Source: Mariniplasma anaerobium
Lineage (GTDB): Bacteria; Bacillota_I; Bacilli_A; Acholeplasmatales; Acholeplasmataceae
Direction: 5' to 3'
Assembly: GCF_016865445.1 (NCBI RefSeq)
Contig: NZ_AP024412.1
Span: 1-64,000 of the forward strand
DNA length: 64,000 bases
A program made the position numbers and the translations under genes. Shown piece by piece: positions 20,595-30,100 of this stretch (the first letter of the stretch is position 1; each line of letters opens with the position of its first letter). The notes beneath the pieces are model-generated. The model saw nothing but the letters and a program-made list of their open reading frames with translations, was not told where the DNA came from and did no database searches.

Positions 20595-20991
20595 TCATAA
20601 GGGCTCTTTTTTTAAACTCATCTTTTGTGACATCATTCATGTGATTAACAAATTTAAGAGATACGTCATCATTTATATATCTAGGAAGCACATGAAAATG
20701 GAAATGAAATACTGTTTGACCAGCAGCTTCACCATTATTGCTTAAAACATAGATTCCATCAGCATCAAAAGCTTTTTTACAAGCGATACTAATTTTTTTA
20801 GTTATTTTAACAGCATGGGCTAAAAGATCATCAGGCATCTCATAAATGTTTTCATAAGGAGCTATTGGAACAACTAAAGTATGTCCTGGAGTTACTTGTG
20901 ATATATCTAGAAAAGCTATAACCAATTCATCTTCATAAACAATATAAGCAGGAATTTCTCTATTTATTATTTTTTCAAAAACTGTTGACAT
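20575..20991 (-). CDS. HIT-family nucleotide-binding hydrolase
   Basis: A small histidine-triad protein that hydrolyses nucleoside phosphoramidates or similar compounds. The triad is HFHFHVLPR near residue 98-106. The N-terminal TVFEKIINREIPAYIVYEDE and LVVPIAPYENI segments are family hallmarks. The 138 residues are normal. On the minus strand GAGGTG lies 6 bases before ATG 20991, but only one base before the in-frame ATG at 21000, so the shorter start is chosen. A TGATAGAAT -10 lies at 21024-21016. The C-terminus overlaps the kinase gene. Confidence 0.92.
   Translation of the reverse strand: MSTVFEKIINREIPAYIVYEDELVIAFLDISQVTPGHTLVVPIAPYENIYEMPDDLLAHAVKITKKISIACKKAFDADGIYVLSNNGEAAGQTVFHFHFHVLPRYINDDVSLKFVNHMNDVTKDEFKKRALMIKEALL
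20582..20613 (+). terminator. Kinase terminator inside the convergent HIT gene
   Basis: AGAGCC (20582-20587) pairs with GGCTCT (20602-20607), extended by CTT/AAG, with a run of seven T residues. It begins within the kinase's last codons and lies fully within the HIT coding region on the other strand. Confidence 0.8.
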
Positions 20992-21032
20992 AGCATACAC
21001 CTCTTTCTTGGCTTTATTCTATCATAGATTCG

Positions 21033-21061
21033 TTGAAAATAGCATTAAAAAATGATATAAT
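21033..21061 (+). promoter_or_regulatory. Promoter of pduL
   Basis: TTGAAA (21033-21038), 17-bp spacer, TATAAT (21056-21061) with TGA extension. This is one of the best sigma-A-type promoters in the window and suggests strong expression. Confidence 0.8.
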
Positions 21062-21087
21062 CATTTCGTATGTAGGAGGAATTATAT

Positions 21088-21678
21088 ATGAAAAAAATAC
21101 CAGTAGGAATTTCTGGCCGTCATCTCCATGTAACATTAGAACATTTAGAAACACTTTTTGGAAAAGGTTACAAGTTGACACCAATGAAGGATTTAAGCCA
21201 ACCTGGACAATACGCTGCAAATGAAAAAGTAGACGTTATGAGTCCTAATGGTAAGTTATTAGCAGGTGTACGTATTCTAGGACCGGTACGTCCGGCTTCA
21301 CAAGTTGAAATATCTAGAAGCGATGCACTAAGATTTAAATTTGTTGCTCCAGTAAGATCATCGGGTGATGTTAAAGGTTCAGGAGCATGCACATTAATTG
21401 GTCCAAACGGACAAGTTGAACTATCAGAAGGCGTTATAATCGCAGATCGTCATATTCATTTTTCAGATGAAGAAGCTAAAACATATGGCGTAGAAAACGG
21501 ACAAATTGTTAGTCTTAAGATTAGCGGCATTAAAGCTGGTATCCTTGATAATGTTTTATGTAGAGTAAGTCCTAAATACTTACTAGACTGTCATTTAGAT
21601 ACAGATGATGGTAGTGCATTTATGTTAAGTACAGGCGATCAAGTAGAACTTGTAAAATCATACACAATTAATCAATAA
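21088..21678 (+). CDS. pduL: Phosphate propanoyltransferase/phosphotransacetylase PduL
   Basis: PduL exchanges CoA and phosphate between acyl-CoA and acyl-phosphate, so with acetate kinase it can yield ATP from acetyl-CoA. The protein shows the two zinc-binding repeats PVGISGRHLHVT and IIADRHIHFS and the segment LGPVRPASQVEISRSDA. Length (196) fits PduL without the microcompartment-targeting N-terminal extension. No shell-protein genes are nearby, so it probably replaces the unrelated Pta enzyme in the cytoplasm. ATG 21088 follows TAGGAGGAATTA. It has its own strong promoter and terminator. Confidence 0.92.
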   Translation: MKKIPVGISGRHLHVTLEHLETLFGKGYKLTPMKDLSQPGQYAANEKVDVMSPNGKLLAGVRILGPVRPASQVEISRSDALRFKFVAPVRSSGDVKGSGACTLIGPNGQVELSEGVIIADRHIHFSDEEAKTYGVENGQIVSLKISGIKAGILDNVLCRVSPKYLLDCHLDTDDGSAFMLSTGDQVELVKSYTINQ

Positions 21679-21698
21679 GCACCTGAAGGTGCTTTTTT
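21677..21698 (+). terminator. Terminator after pduL
   Basis: AAGCACC and GGTGCTT close on a TGAA tetraloop, followed by a T run to 21698. It overlaps the pduL stop codon. Confidence 0.9.
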
Positions 21699-21719
21699 AC
21701 CATAAAGGAGTTGTTTTAT

Positions 21720-22925
21720 TTGAATACATTAGATAGACAGCAAGTTTTAAAAGACCCTTTATATGGATATATCCATATAGATGATGTCATTATAAAAAAA
21801 TTAATAGACACTAGTTTATTCCAAAGACTAAGAAGAATTAGACAATTAAGTGGTGTACAAATGGTCTTTCATGGCGCAGAACATTCTAGATTCACCCATT
21901 CTTTGGGTGTTTATGAGCTTGCATTTAGATTCTTAAGTGTAAAAGAGCTAAATGAAACACTAGATGAGAGAAGTCAGTTATTATTTAAAACATCAGCACT
22001 TCTTCATGACATTGGTCATGGGGCATATTCACATGCTTTTGAAGATGTTTTTAAAGTAGATCATGAACAGATTGGTGCAAGAATGATTACCAATCGTTTT
22101 GAAATAAGAGATATATTAGCAACTGTGGATAAAGATTTTGCAAAAGATGTTGCAAGTATTATTTTAAAAGAAGGAAGATTTCCAATCATAGAACATCTTA
22201 TTTCTTCACAAATTGATATTGATCGACTAGATTACTTAGAACGCGATGCATATTATACAGGAACAGCTTATGGACACATAGATCTAGATAGATTAATGAG
22301 AGTGATGCATATTAAAGATGGAAAAATTATCTTTAGTGTGTCAGGTATCCATGCAATAGAAAATTATTTAATTAGTCGATACCATATGTATTGGCAAGTT
22401 TATTATCATCCAGTAGCAAGAGCGTATGAAGTCATTTTGGAAAAGATATATCTTAGAGTTAAAAATCTTTATTTAAAAGATTTTGAGTTTAAAGCAGATA
22501 TAGAGCCTCTAAAACGATTAATTGAAAATCCTAATGATTTGGATAGTTTTATTCAAATCGATGATTTTTTCATTAATGGATTAATCTCAAGCTTTACAAA
22601 ATCGAAAGATGATATATTAAAAACATTAGCAGATGATTTTTTAAATAGACATATTTGGAAATACATAGATGATAATAAAGCAAATCAAGAATTAATCAAC
22701 CATATTAAAGCTACTTATGATCAACAAGAATTAGAATATTTTACAGCACATAAAACTGTCTCTAATAGAGCATATCAAAATGATAAAGCAGATATAGGAG
22801 ATCAAATAGATATATTACTTAAAGATCAAAGTGTTTCAACTTTAGAAGAACAATCTGATATTATGAATGGGTTAATGTTATCAGGAGTTAAAGAAGATAA
22901 AAAGTTCTTCTATAGACCTTTATGA
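21720..22925 (+). CDS. HD-domain phosphohydrolase, dNTPase-like (YwfO type)
   Basis: A 401-residue metal-dependent phosphohydrolase of the dGTPase/YwfO group. Metal ligands appear as RLRRIRQLSG, then H in HSRFTHSLGVYELA, the HD pair LLHDIGHGAYSHAFE, and SSQIDIDRLDYLERDAYYTG. Substrate among dNTPs cannot be told. No ATG fits: TTG 21720 lies 9 bases after AAAGGAG, whereas TTG 21711 abuts it, so a TTG start is inferred. The final TGA overlaps rnmV by 4 bases, making it the first gene of an operon through ispE. Confidence 0.9.
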   Translation: MNTLDRQQVLKDPLYGYIHIDDVIIKKLIDTSLFQRLRRIRQLSGVQMVFHGAEHSRFTHSLGVYELAFRFLSVKELNETLDERSQLLFKTSALLHDIGHGAYSHAFEDVFKVDHEQIGARMITNRFEIRDILATVDKDFAKDVASIILKEGRFPIIEHLISSQIDIDRLDYLERDAYYTGTAYGHIDLDRLMRVMHIKDGKIIFSVSGIHAIENYLISRYHMYWQVYYHPVARAYEVILEKIYLRVKNLYLKDFEFKADIEPLKRLIENPNDLDSFIQIDDFFINGLISSFTKSKDDILKTLADDFLNRHIWKYIDDNKANQELINHIKATYDQQELEYFTAHKTVSNRAYQNDKADIGDQIDILLKDQSVSTLEEQSDIMNGLMLSGVKEDKKFFYRPL

Positions 22926-23494
22926 GACAAAAAGTATTTGTTGTTGAAGGAAGAAATGATTTTTCTAGATTAAAACAACTATACCCAGATATATTTATAT
23001 TAACTACCAATGGTAGTGCTATATTAGATTCGACACTAGATGCTTTAGTTGAGCTTGATAAAACCCATGATATTATTTTGTTTCTAGATCCTGATTATGC
23101 AGGAGAAAGAATTAGAAAAATATTATCACAAAAATTAACTCATGTTTTTCATGCATTTATAGAACAAGATAAAGCATTTAGCAAAAATAGAAAAAAAATT
23201 GGTGTAGAACACGCTAAAAAAGAAGATATAGAATTTGCTTTAAAAAATATAAAAATGAGTTACGAAAACACACAAAGTGATATTGATATGCATTTTTTAT
23301 ATGAAGAAAAACTTATCGGACAAAAAGATAGCAAGAACTTAAGAGCTTATTTATCTAAAGAACTTCATTTAGGTCATGTAAATGGGAAGACTTTATTAGA
23401 TAGACTTCATCAATTCAATATCTGTAAAAAACAAGTAGTAGAGGTACTTAAATGCAACATCAAGCAAAAAAACGATATGGACAAAATTTCTTAA
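22922..23494 (+). CDS. rnmV: Ribonuclease M5
   Basis: RNase M5 makes the final cuts that mature 5S rRNA. It is a Toprim-domain enzyme: the glutamate motif VVEGRNDFSRLKQLY with TTNGSAI, and the acidic motif FLDPDYAGERIR. Then come the family segments GVEHAKKEDIEFAL and LGHVNGKTLLDRLHQFNI. The 190 residues are normal. The gene overlaps the HD gene by 4 bases and rsmA by 43, reproducing the Firmicutes rnmV-rsmA pair. Confidence 0.95.
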   Translation: MRQKVFVVEGRNDFSRLKQLYPDIFILTTNGSAILDSTLDALVELDKTHDIILFLDPDYAGERIRKILSQKLTHVFHAFIEQDKAFSKNRKKIGVEHAKKEDIEFALKNIKMSYENTQSDIDMHFLYEEKLIGQKDSKNLRAYLSKELHLGHVNGKTLLDRLHQFNICKKQVVEVLKCNIKQKNDMDKIS

Positions 23495-24240
23495 GAGATA
23501 AAAATCTTTTAAAAAAGATTGTTAACCAATCGCATATCTTAAATAAAGATGTTATTGAAGTAGGGCCAGGCCAAGGTGCACTGACTTCCTTTTTAGCTGA
23601 ACAAGCACATCAATTAACTTGTTTTGAGATTGATACATCTTTAAAATCTATTTTAGATCCTATTGAAGAACAATATGATAATCTAGAAATCATTTATAAA
23701 GATTTCATGACCGCAGATTTAACTGATTTAGGAGATGATTTACACGTTGTCGCAAACGTCCCTTATTATATAACCACACCTATTATATTTAAATTAATCG
23801 AAACACCACAAATTAAAACAGCTTCATTAATGATACAAAAAGAAGTTTGTGAAAGATTAATAGCTAAACCAGGGACTAAAGCTTATAATAACTTATCAGT
23901 TGTTATGGCATATCATGCGCATGTATATAAAATGATGGATGTTAAAAGACATATGTTTGTTCCACAACCAAATGTTGATAGTGCAGTTATTAGAATTGAA
24001 AAAAGAGATAAAGCTTTATTAGATCCTAAAGCTGAAAAGATTTTTATAAGTATTGTTAGAACAGCATTTAAACAAAAGCGTAAAACATTAGTTAATAATT
24101 GGTTTGAAGCATATCAAATTCCAAAAGAAGACATCATAAACTTCTTAAAATCATTTGATATTAACGAAAACATAAGAGCTGAAAAAATAGCGATAGAACA
24201 ATTTATGAAATTAGCAGGAGCGTGGACATATGATATATGA
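23452..24240 (+). CDS. rsmA: 16S rRNA dimethyladenosine transferase RsmA (KsgA)
   Basis: It dimethylates two adjacent adenines near the 3' end of 16S rRNA during small-subunit assembly. Seen: the entry motif KKRYGQNFLRDKNLLKKIV, SAM-binding VIEVGPGQGALTSFLAE, the NVPYYITTPI catalytic motif (N-x-P-Y-Y variant of NLPY) and the C-terminal RNA-binding domain with VRTAFKQKRKTLVNN. Length 262. It starts within rnmV after AGAGGTACTTAA and ends 11 bases inside ispE. Loss of this enzyme is known to give kasugamycin resistance in many bacteria. Confidence 0.96.
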   Translation: MQHQAKKRYGQNFLRDKNLLKKIVNQSHILNKDVIEVGPGQGALTSFLAEQAHQLTCFEIDTSLKSILDPIEEQYDNLEIIYKDFMTADLTDLGDDLHVVANVPYYITTPIIFKLIETPQIKTASLMIQKEVCERLIAKPGTKAYNNLSVVMAYHAHVYKMMDVKRHMFVPQPNVDSAVIRIEKRDKALLDPKAEKIFISIVRTAFKQKRKTLVNNWFEAYQIPKEDIINFLKSFDINENIRAEKIAIEQFMKLAGAWTYDI

Positions 24241-25051
24241 AAAAGCGCATGCAAAAATTAATCTAGCATTAGATGTTATCAAAAAAAGAGATGATGGATA
24301 TCATGAATTAAAGATGATCATGGTTCCAATAGAACTTCATGATCAATTATCATTTGAATTAAGCGATGATATAAAACTAACAAGTAATATTGATATCAAA
24401 GATAATCAAGTGTTAAAAACGGCATATTTAATTAAAGACAAATATAAAGTTGATACTGGCGCCCATATTTATCTTAAAAAGGATATACCTATAGGTGCTG
24501 GACTTGCTGGAGGATCATCTGATATAGCAGCAACCATTAGAGGATTAAATAAACTATGGAATTTAAATCTTGATAAGAAAGCATTAGAAGATATTGCCTT
24601 ATCTCTTGGATCAGATACACTTTATTGTTTATACCAAAAACCAGCTTACGTTTATGGTAGGGGTGAACATCTAGAATTTATAGATTTACCTAAAACTGGA
24701 ACAATTTTTTTATACTATCCAAAAATCATAAGTTCAACTGCATGTGTATTTAAAAACCACAATATTATTGATAAACAAAATCAATTTGAAAATCTTTTAG
24801 AAGCATATCAACACCAAGCGTGGGATTTGTTTTATAAAACTACTTATAATGCCCTACATTTAACAGCATTAAAATGCTATCCAGAACTACAAAAAGCTTA
24901 TAAAATCATGAAAAATATCGATGATAACGCATTCATGAGTGGCAGCGGGTCAACTTTCTTTATTATAAATTCTAGTCAAAAAGATGAAGAAATAATAAAA
25001 AAAGCACAAGAAAACAACATTAAATTGGTTAAAACCAGCCTAAAAGCATAA
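24230..25051 (+). CDS. ispE: 4-diphosphocytidyl-2-C-methyl-D-erythritol kinase
   Basis: A GHMP-family kinase of the MEP isoprenoid pathway. It phosphorylates CDP-methylerythritol before ring closure by IspF. Motifs seen: AHAKINLALDVIKKRDDGYHEL at the N-terminus, the ATP loop PIGAGLAGGSSDIAA, LGSDTLYCL, and the third motif FMSGSGSTFFI. Length 273. It overlaps rsmA. The IspD-IspF fusion at 34926 supplies the flanking steps, so the organism uses the MEP route. The LGSD segment normally has a VPFC-like end; here it reads TLYC, still consistent with the family. Confidence 0.94.
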   Translation: MIYEKAHAKINLALDVIKKRDDGYHELKMIMVPIELHDQLSFELSDDIKLTSNIDIKDNQVLKTAYLIKDKYKVDTGAHIYLKKDIPIGAGLAGGSSDIAATIRGLNKLWNLNLDKKALEDIALSLGSDTLYCLYQKPAYVYGRGEHLEFIDLPKTGTIFLYYPKIISSTACVFKNHNIIDKQNQFENLLEAYQHQAWDLFYKTTYNALHLTALKCYPELQKAYKIMKNIDDNAFMSGSGSTFFIINSSQKDEEIIKKAQENNIKLVKTSLKA

Positions 25052-25058
25052 AAAAACT

Positions 25059-25086
25059 TTGTATCAATGCGTGATTGTGCTATAAT
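25059..25086 (+). promoter_or_regulatory. Promoter of spoVG
   Basis: TTGTAT (25059-25064), 16-bp spacer, TATAAT (25081-25086) with TGC extension. It stands just after ispE. Confidence 0.7.
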
Positions 25087-25120
25087 TTAGGTATAAAATG
25101 AAAGCGTCTTGGAGGGCATA

Positions 25121-25396
25121 ATGAAAATAACTGATGTCAGAGTTAAAACAGTTCAAAGCGAAAGTAGATTAAGAGGTGTAGCAACTATTACTTTTGATGA
25201 TAGTTTTGTTGTACATGATATTAGAATCATTGAGGGAGAAAATGGCTTGTTTGTTGCAATGCCAAGTAAAAAAACTCCAAATGGAACATTTAGAGACATC
25301 GCACATCCTATTCACGGAGAGATGCGAAAGCTTATTGAAGAAGCTATTGTTGCGGCATACAATGAATTGCTAGAAAAAGGACCAGAAGAAGCATAA
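25121..25396 (+). CDS. spoVG: SpoVG family RNA/DNA-binding regulator
   Basis: A 91-residue protein covering the whole SpoVG domain: [53 protein letters not shown]. SpoVG proteins bind nucleic acids and act as broad regulators, including in non-sporulating bacteria, so presence does not imply sporulation. ATG 25121 follows TTGGAGGGC; an upstream in-frame ATG at 25109 is overlapped by that ribosome site. It has its own promoter and terminator. The ispE-spoVG-prs order resembles that of Bacillus, with other genes missing between. Confidence 0.93.
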   Translation: MKITDVRVKTVQSESRLRGVATITFDDSFVVHDIRIIEGENGLFVAMPSKKTPNGTFRDIAHPIHGEMRKLIEEAIVAAYNELLEKGPEEA

Positions 25397-25412
25397 AATT
25401 TATATTTTCATA

Positions 25413-25446
25413 AATACACTTTGCAAAGTCAAGGTGTATTTTTTTT
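25413..25446 (+). terminator. Terminator after spoVG
   Basis: AATACAC (25413-25419) pairs with GTGTATT (25434-25440), with inner CTTTG/CAAAG pairing possible, followed by a T run. Confidence 0.8.
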
Positions 25447-25587
25447 GAAATTAAATCATATATACTCTGATTTAAAACTAGAATAGAAAAACAAATTTTT
25501 TTTTAATTTTTTCTTTACGAAATTACTAAAAATATGTATCGAAATAATGTATAATAGAGATGAGAATAATGAAGAGGTGGATAACAA

Positions 25588-26568
25588 ATGTCTATTGTTT
25601 ATGGAAAGAAGATTAAATTATTTGCTTTAAGTTCAAACAAGAAATTAGCTGAAGAAATTTCTGAAGCTTCTGGTATTGAACTTTCAAAAGTCGAAGTCGT
25701 AAAATTTGCTGATGGTGAAATATCAGTAAACATCGAAGACAGTGTTAGAGGACATCATGTGTTTGTAGTTCAATCTACATCAGCTCCAGCAAATGAACAC
25801 TTAATGGAATTACTCATTTTTGCAGATGCACTAAAAAGAGCATCAGCTAAATCAGTTACAGTACTTATGCCTTACTATGGATATTCTAGACAAGATCGTA
25901 AATCAAAATCTAGACAACCAATCACAGCTAAACTAGTCGCAGATATGCTTCAAGTTGCTGGTGTATCAAGAGTTATATCTATCGATTTACATGCAGCTCA
26001 AATACAAGGGTTTTTCGATAAACCTATTGATAACTTCCCAGCTGCACCACTTTTAGCTGACTATTTTTTACATGAAAAAGATTTAAAAAATGTTGTTGTA
26101 GTATCTCCAGATCATGGTGGCGTGACAAGAGCAAGAATGTTTGCTAAGATGTTTAATTCACCATTAGCTATCATTGATAAAAGAAGACCAGAAAGAAATA
26201 AAGCTGTTGTTCAGCATATCATTGGTGATGTGAAAGGTAAAATCGCAATCATGGTTGATGATATTATTGATACTGCAGGCACCTTAATTGCAGGTGCAGA
26301 AGCTTTAATTGAAGCTGGAGCATTAGAAGTATACGCAGCAGCAACACATCCTGTTTTTTCAGAAGATGCAATATGCCGTGTTGACAAGTCAGTTATTAAA
26401 CAAGTCATTGTTACTGATACAATAGAACTTAAAGGACCTTGTGTCTCTGATAAAATTGTTCAATTATCTATTGGACCACTTTTAGGACAATCTATCCTAC
26501 ACATCGTAAACGATGAGCCTATTAGTCAAATATTTGATAAAATCACACATAGGGATCATAAAGCGTGA
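25588..26568 (+). CDS. prs: Ribose-phosphate pyrophosphokinase
   Basis: It transfers pyrophosphate from ATP to ribose-5-phosphate, giving PRPP for nucleotide synthesis. Seen: FALSSNKKLAEEI, the flexible-loop/ATP segment MPYYGYSRQDRK, metal-binding DLHAAQIQGFF and the PRPP loop MVDDIIDTAGTL. Length 326. ATG 25588 follows AAGAGGTGG; a TATAAT lies at 25550-25555. The stop TGA overlaps the GTG start of pth. Confidence 0.96.
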   Translation: MSIVYGKKIKLFALSSNKKLAEEISEASGIELSKVEVVKFADGEISVNIEDSVRGHHVFVVQSTSAPANEHLMELLIFADALKRASAKSVTVLMPYYGYSRQDRKSKSRQPITAKLVADMLQVAGVSRVISIDLHAAQIQGFFDKPIDNFPAAPLLADYFLHEKDLKNVVVVSPDHGGVTRARMFAKMFNSPLAIIDKRRPERNKAVVQHIIGDVKGKIAIMVDDIIDTAGTLIAGAEALIEAGALEVYAAATHPVFSEDAICRVDKSVIKQVIVTDTIELKGPCVSDKIVQLSIGPLLGQSILHIVNDEPISQIFDKITHRDHKA

Positions 26569-27134
26569 AATTGATTATTGGTCTTGGTAATCCTGGTAGT
26601 AAATATCATCAAACAAGACATAACGTTGGGTTTATGGTTGTTGATCAATATGTAGGAACGATACAACAATCTTTTAAATTAGATACTAAATTTAATGCAG
26701 AAATATGCTTAACAAATATCAATCAAGAAAAAGTAATGTTTGTAAAACCATCAACTTATATGAATCTTTCAGGTGAAGCGGTTTATAAAATAATGAAATA
26801 CTATGATATATCTTTAGAAGATATTATTGTATTTGTAGATGATATTAATCTTGATACAGGTAAACTTAGATTAAGATTATCTGGTGGACATGGTGGACAT
26901 AACGGATTAAAAAACTTAATTGGATTGCTACATTCAAATGAGTTTAAAAGAGTAAGAATTGGTATAAGCAACAATCCAAATTTACAATTAGATCATTATG
27001 TTTTAAGCCAATTTGGAAAAGAAGAAATGATAGATATTTCTATAGCTATTAAACACTCACAAGATATCATTGATCAATTTATAAACGAAACACCATTTTC
27101 AGATATCATGACAAGATTTAACACCCAAACATAA
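26565..27134 (+). CDS. pth: Peptidyl-tRNA hydrolase
   Basis: It frees tRNA from peptidyl-tRNA lost from the ribosome. Start KLIIGLGNPGSKYHQTRHNVGF holds the catalytic histidine; KPSTYMNLSGEAV, FVDDINLDTGKLRLR and SGGHGGHNGLKNL are the other family motifs. Length 189. The start is GTG, overlapping the prs stop as GTGA, so translation is coupled. A terminator-like hairpin spans the stop codon just before mfd. Confidence 0.95.
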   Translation: MKLIIGLGNPGSKYHQTRHNVGFMVVDQYVGTIQQSFKLDTKFNAEICLTNINQEKVMFVKPSTYMNLSGEAVYKIMKYYDISLEDIIVFVDDINLDTGKLRLRLSGGHGGHNGLKNLIGLLHSNEFKRVRIGISNNPNLQLDHYVLSQFGKEEMIDISIAIKHSQDIIDQFINETPFSDIMTRFNTQT

Positions 27135-27147
27135 GTTTGGGGTTTTT
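27124..27147 (+). terminator. Terminator-like hairpin at the end of pth
   Basis: CCCAAAC (27124-27130) and GTTTGGG (27135-27141) with an ATAA loop, then GTTTTT. It includes the pth stop codon. mfd begins 19 bases after it with no visible promoter between, so it may be a partial terminator that lowers mfd expression. Confidence 0.6.
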
Positions 27148-27165
27148 GTTCAAGGAGGTTAGTCT

Positions 27166-30100
27166 ATGCTTGATGTCATAAAAATAGACAAAGATCTTGA
27201 AAAACTATTAGATCAACATAAAGATACAGTATATTTAAAGTCTTCAACAGATAGCTATAATTGTTATTTAATAACAAAGCGATTCCTAAAGATGAAGAAG
27301 ACTGTTTTTGTTGTTACAGCAAATTTATATGAAGCACAAAAATACTATGACTCGCTATCTTTACTCAATCAAGAAGACGATGTTTTATTTTATCCTGCAG
27401 ATGAAACACTAACTTCAATTATGGCTCTTGGGTCACCAGAATTTAAAAGTGAGCGTTTATATACGTTAAAACAGTTGATGACCAAAGAAGCATTTATAGT
27501 CGTTACAACTATGCAAGGCATTAGTCAAAGACAACTCACACCACAAGACTATAAAAAGAGTGTAAAGCAATTATTAAAAAATGAAAATTATAATATAAGC
27601 GACCTAACTACATTTTTAGTATACAGTGGATACCAAAGAACATTTACTGTTGAAAAACCCGGTGAATTCTCATTAAGAGGCCATATTCTAGATATCTACA
27701 CTTTAAATAATGAGCATCCATATAGACTTGATTTTTTTGGAGATTCATTAGAACAAATAAAAATATTCAGTGTTGAGACACAACGTAGTTTTGCGGAAGT
27801 TGATACAATTGAAATTGCACCTATGCATGAACTTTTTTATACAGATCAAATGAAAGATTCAGCAATAAAAGATATCCAAAAACATTTTGAGGCATTTGAT
27901 TTATCAGAGCGAGAAAATGAAAAATTTATCTCTGATATAGAATCAATTGATCTTAGACAAAAACTTGATACACTAGGCTTGTATATTCCATTTTTCAATA
28001 AAAAAGAAACAACAGTTCTTGATTTTTCACAGGATAAAGAAATATATTTGATAGATGTTCATAAGATGAAAGTTAATCAAGAACATATCAAAGATGATTT
28101 AAAAACTTACCAAGTGACAATGAATGGCCAAGCCTTTTTATCCATTAAGTATAGACTTCCTTTAGAGTCACATTTAAAAAAACAACATATAGAAATAGAT
28201 AATTTTGGCATATCAAATCCAAATGCATTTTCTCTAAATGTCATGGCATCTAATCAATATCAATCTAATCTAGAATTATTTTATACAGATATGATGGACT
28301 ATATTGGCAAATATAAAATATATCTATGTATTAAAACAAATCATTATTTCGAAGAAATGAAATCATTTTTAAAATTTAAAAAGATATCATATCTAAGACA
28401 AATAAAAGATGAAGTTGGTGTCTATCTTCTAGATATTTCAAGTCATGGTTCATTTATCTCAGTTCATGACCAAGTTGTTATTCTTGATGAATCAGAATTG
28501 TTCACCTATAAAGTTAGAAAAGCAATTCGATATAGAAGTGTTTTAAATCAATCTACAAAAATCAGAAAAGTTGAAGATTTAACCATTGGTGATTATGTTG
28601 TGCACTATGATTACGGTATTGGACAATATGTTGGTTTAAAAACAATGGAGCTTAGTTCAGAAAAAAGAGACTATCTACATATCATTTATGCAAATGAAGA
28701 AGCTCTATATGTTCCGATGGATCAAATTGATATGGTTTTAAAATATAGCAGTCATGAAGGACAAAAACCAAAAATATCAAAACTTGGTGGTAAAACTTGG
28801 ACAAAGACTAAAGCTAGTGTTAGAATGCGTATTAAAGATTTAAGTGATAGACTAATTAAACTATATGCAATTAGAGATCAAGCACAAGGATTTGCGTTTT
28901 CAAAAGATAATGACATGATGGAAGCATTTGAAAGAGATTTCAAATATGAAACTACTAGAGATCAGCAAAAAGCAATCATTGAAACAAAACATGATATGCA
29001 ACAAGAAAGACCTATGGATAGATTAATCTGTGGAGATGTTGGATTTGGTAAAACCGAAGTCGCTCTTCGTGCATCATTTAAAGCAGTACTTAATCAAAAA
29101 CAAGTTCTATACTTAGTGCCTACAACAGTTTTAGCTAGACAACATTACTATACATTTAAAGAACGTTTTGATAAGTATGGTGCAAATGTAGCTTTATTGT
29201 CTAGATTTGTTACACCAAAACAACAAAAACAAACTATAGAAAAACTTGCAAAAGGATATGTTGATGTTGTTATTGGAACACATCGCTTATTATCATCAGA
29301 TATAAAATATAAAGATCTTGGTTTATTAATTATAGATGAGGAACAAAGATTTGGTGTTGAACAAAAAGAGAAAATCAGAGAAATCAAGCATAACGTGGAT
29401 ACCTTAACGCTATCAGCAACTCCAATTCCTAGAACTCTACAAATGTCTTTGATGGGATTAAAGGATTTATCGATGATTGAAACACCACCGATGAATAGAT
29501 ATCCTGTTCAAACATATGTGGTTGAAAGGCAAGATGCTTTAATCAAAGAAGCAATAACACGAGAAATTTCTCGTGGTGGACAAATCTTTTACTTATTCAA
29601 TAGAGTAACTGGTATGGAAGGCATGGTAAGAAAACTTCAAAAATTAGTACCAGATGCTAAAATTGGATTTGCTCATGGCAAAATGAATAGAGAATCCTTA
29701 GAATCTGTAATCTCAGACTTTATTGATCATCAATTTGATATTTTAGTATCTACAACTATTATTGAAACAGGTGTTGATATACCAAACACAAATACGTTAA
29801 TCATCCATGAAGCCGATAAATTAGGATTATCTCAACTTTATCAAATAAGAGGACGTGTTGGAAGATCTGATAGAATTGCATATGCTTACTTATTATATGA
29901 TCAATTCAAGAGTATTAATGATGAAGCAAAGAAGAGGTTAGCTGTTATTCAAGACTTTACTGCCCTAGGTAGTGGATATAAAATCGCAACTAGAGATTTA
30001 TCTATTAGAGGAGCTGGAGATATATTAGGAGCTGAACAATCTGGTTTCATTGATAGTGTAGGTATAGAACTTTATATGAAACTATTAGAAGAAGCAATTA

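Noticed and set aside
25121-25396. SpoVG and WhiA as evidence of sporulation
   Set aside because: Both families are common in non-sporulating Firmicutes; no spore gene is present in the window.
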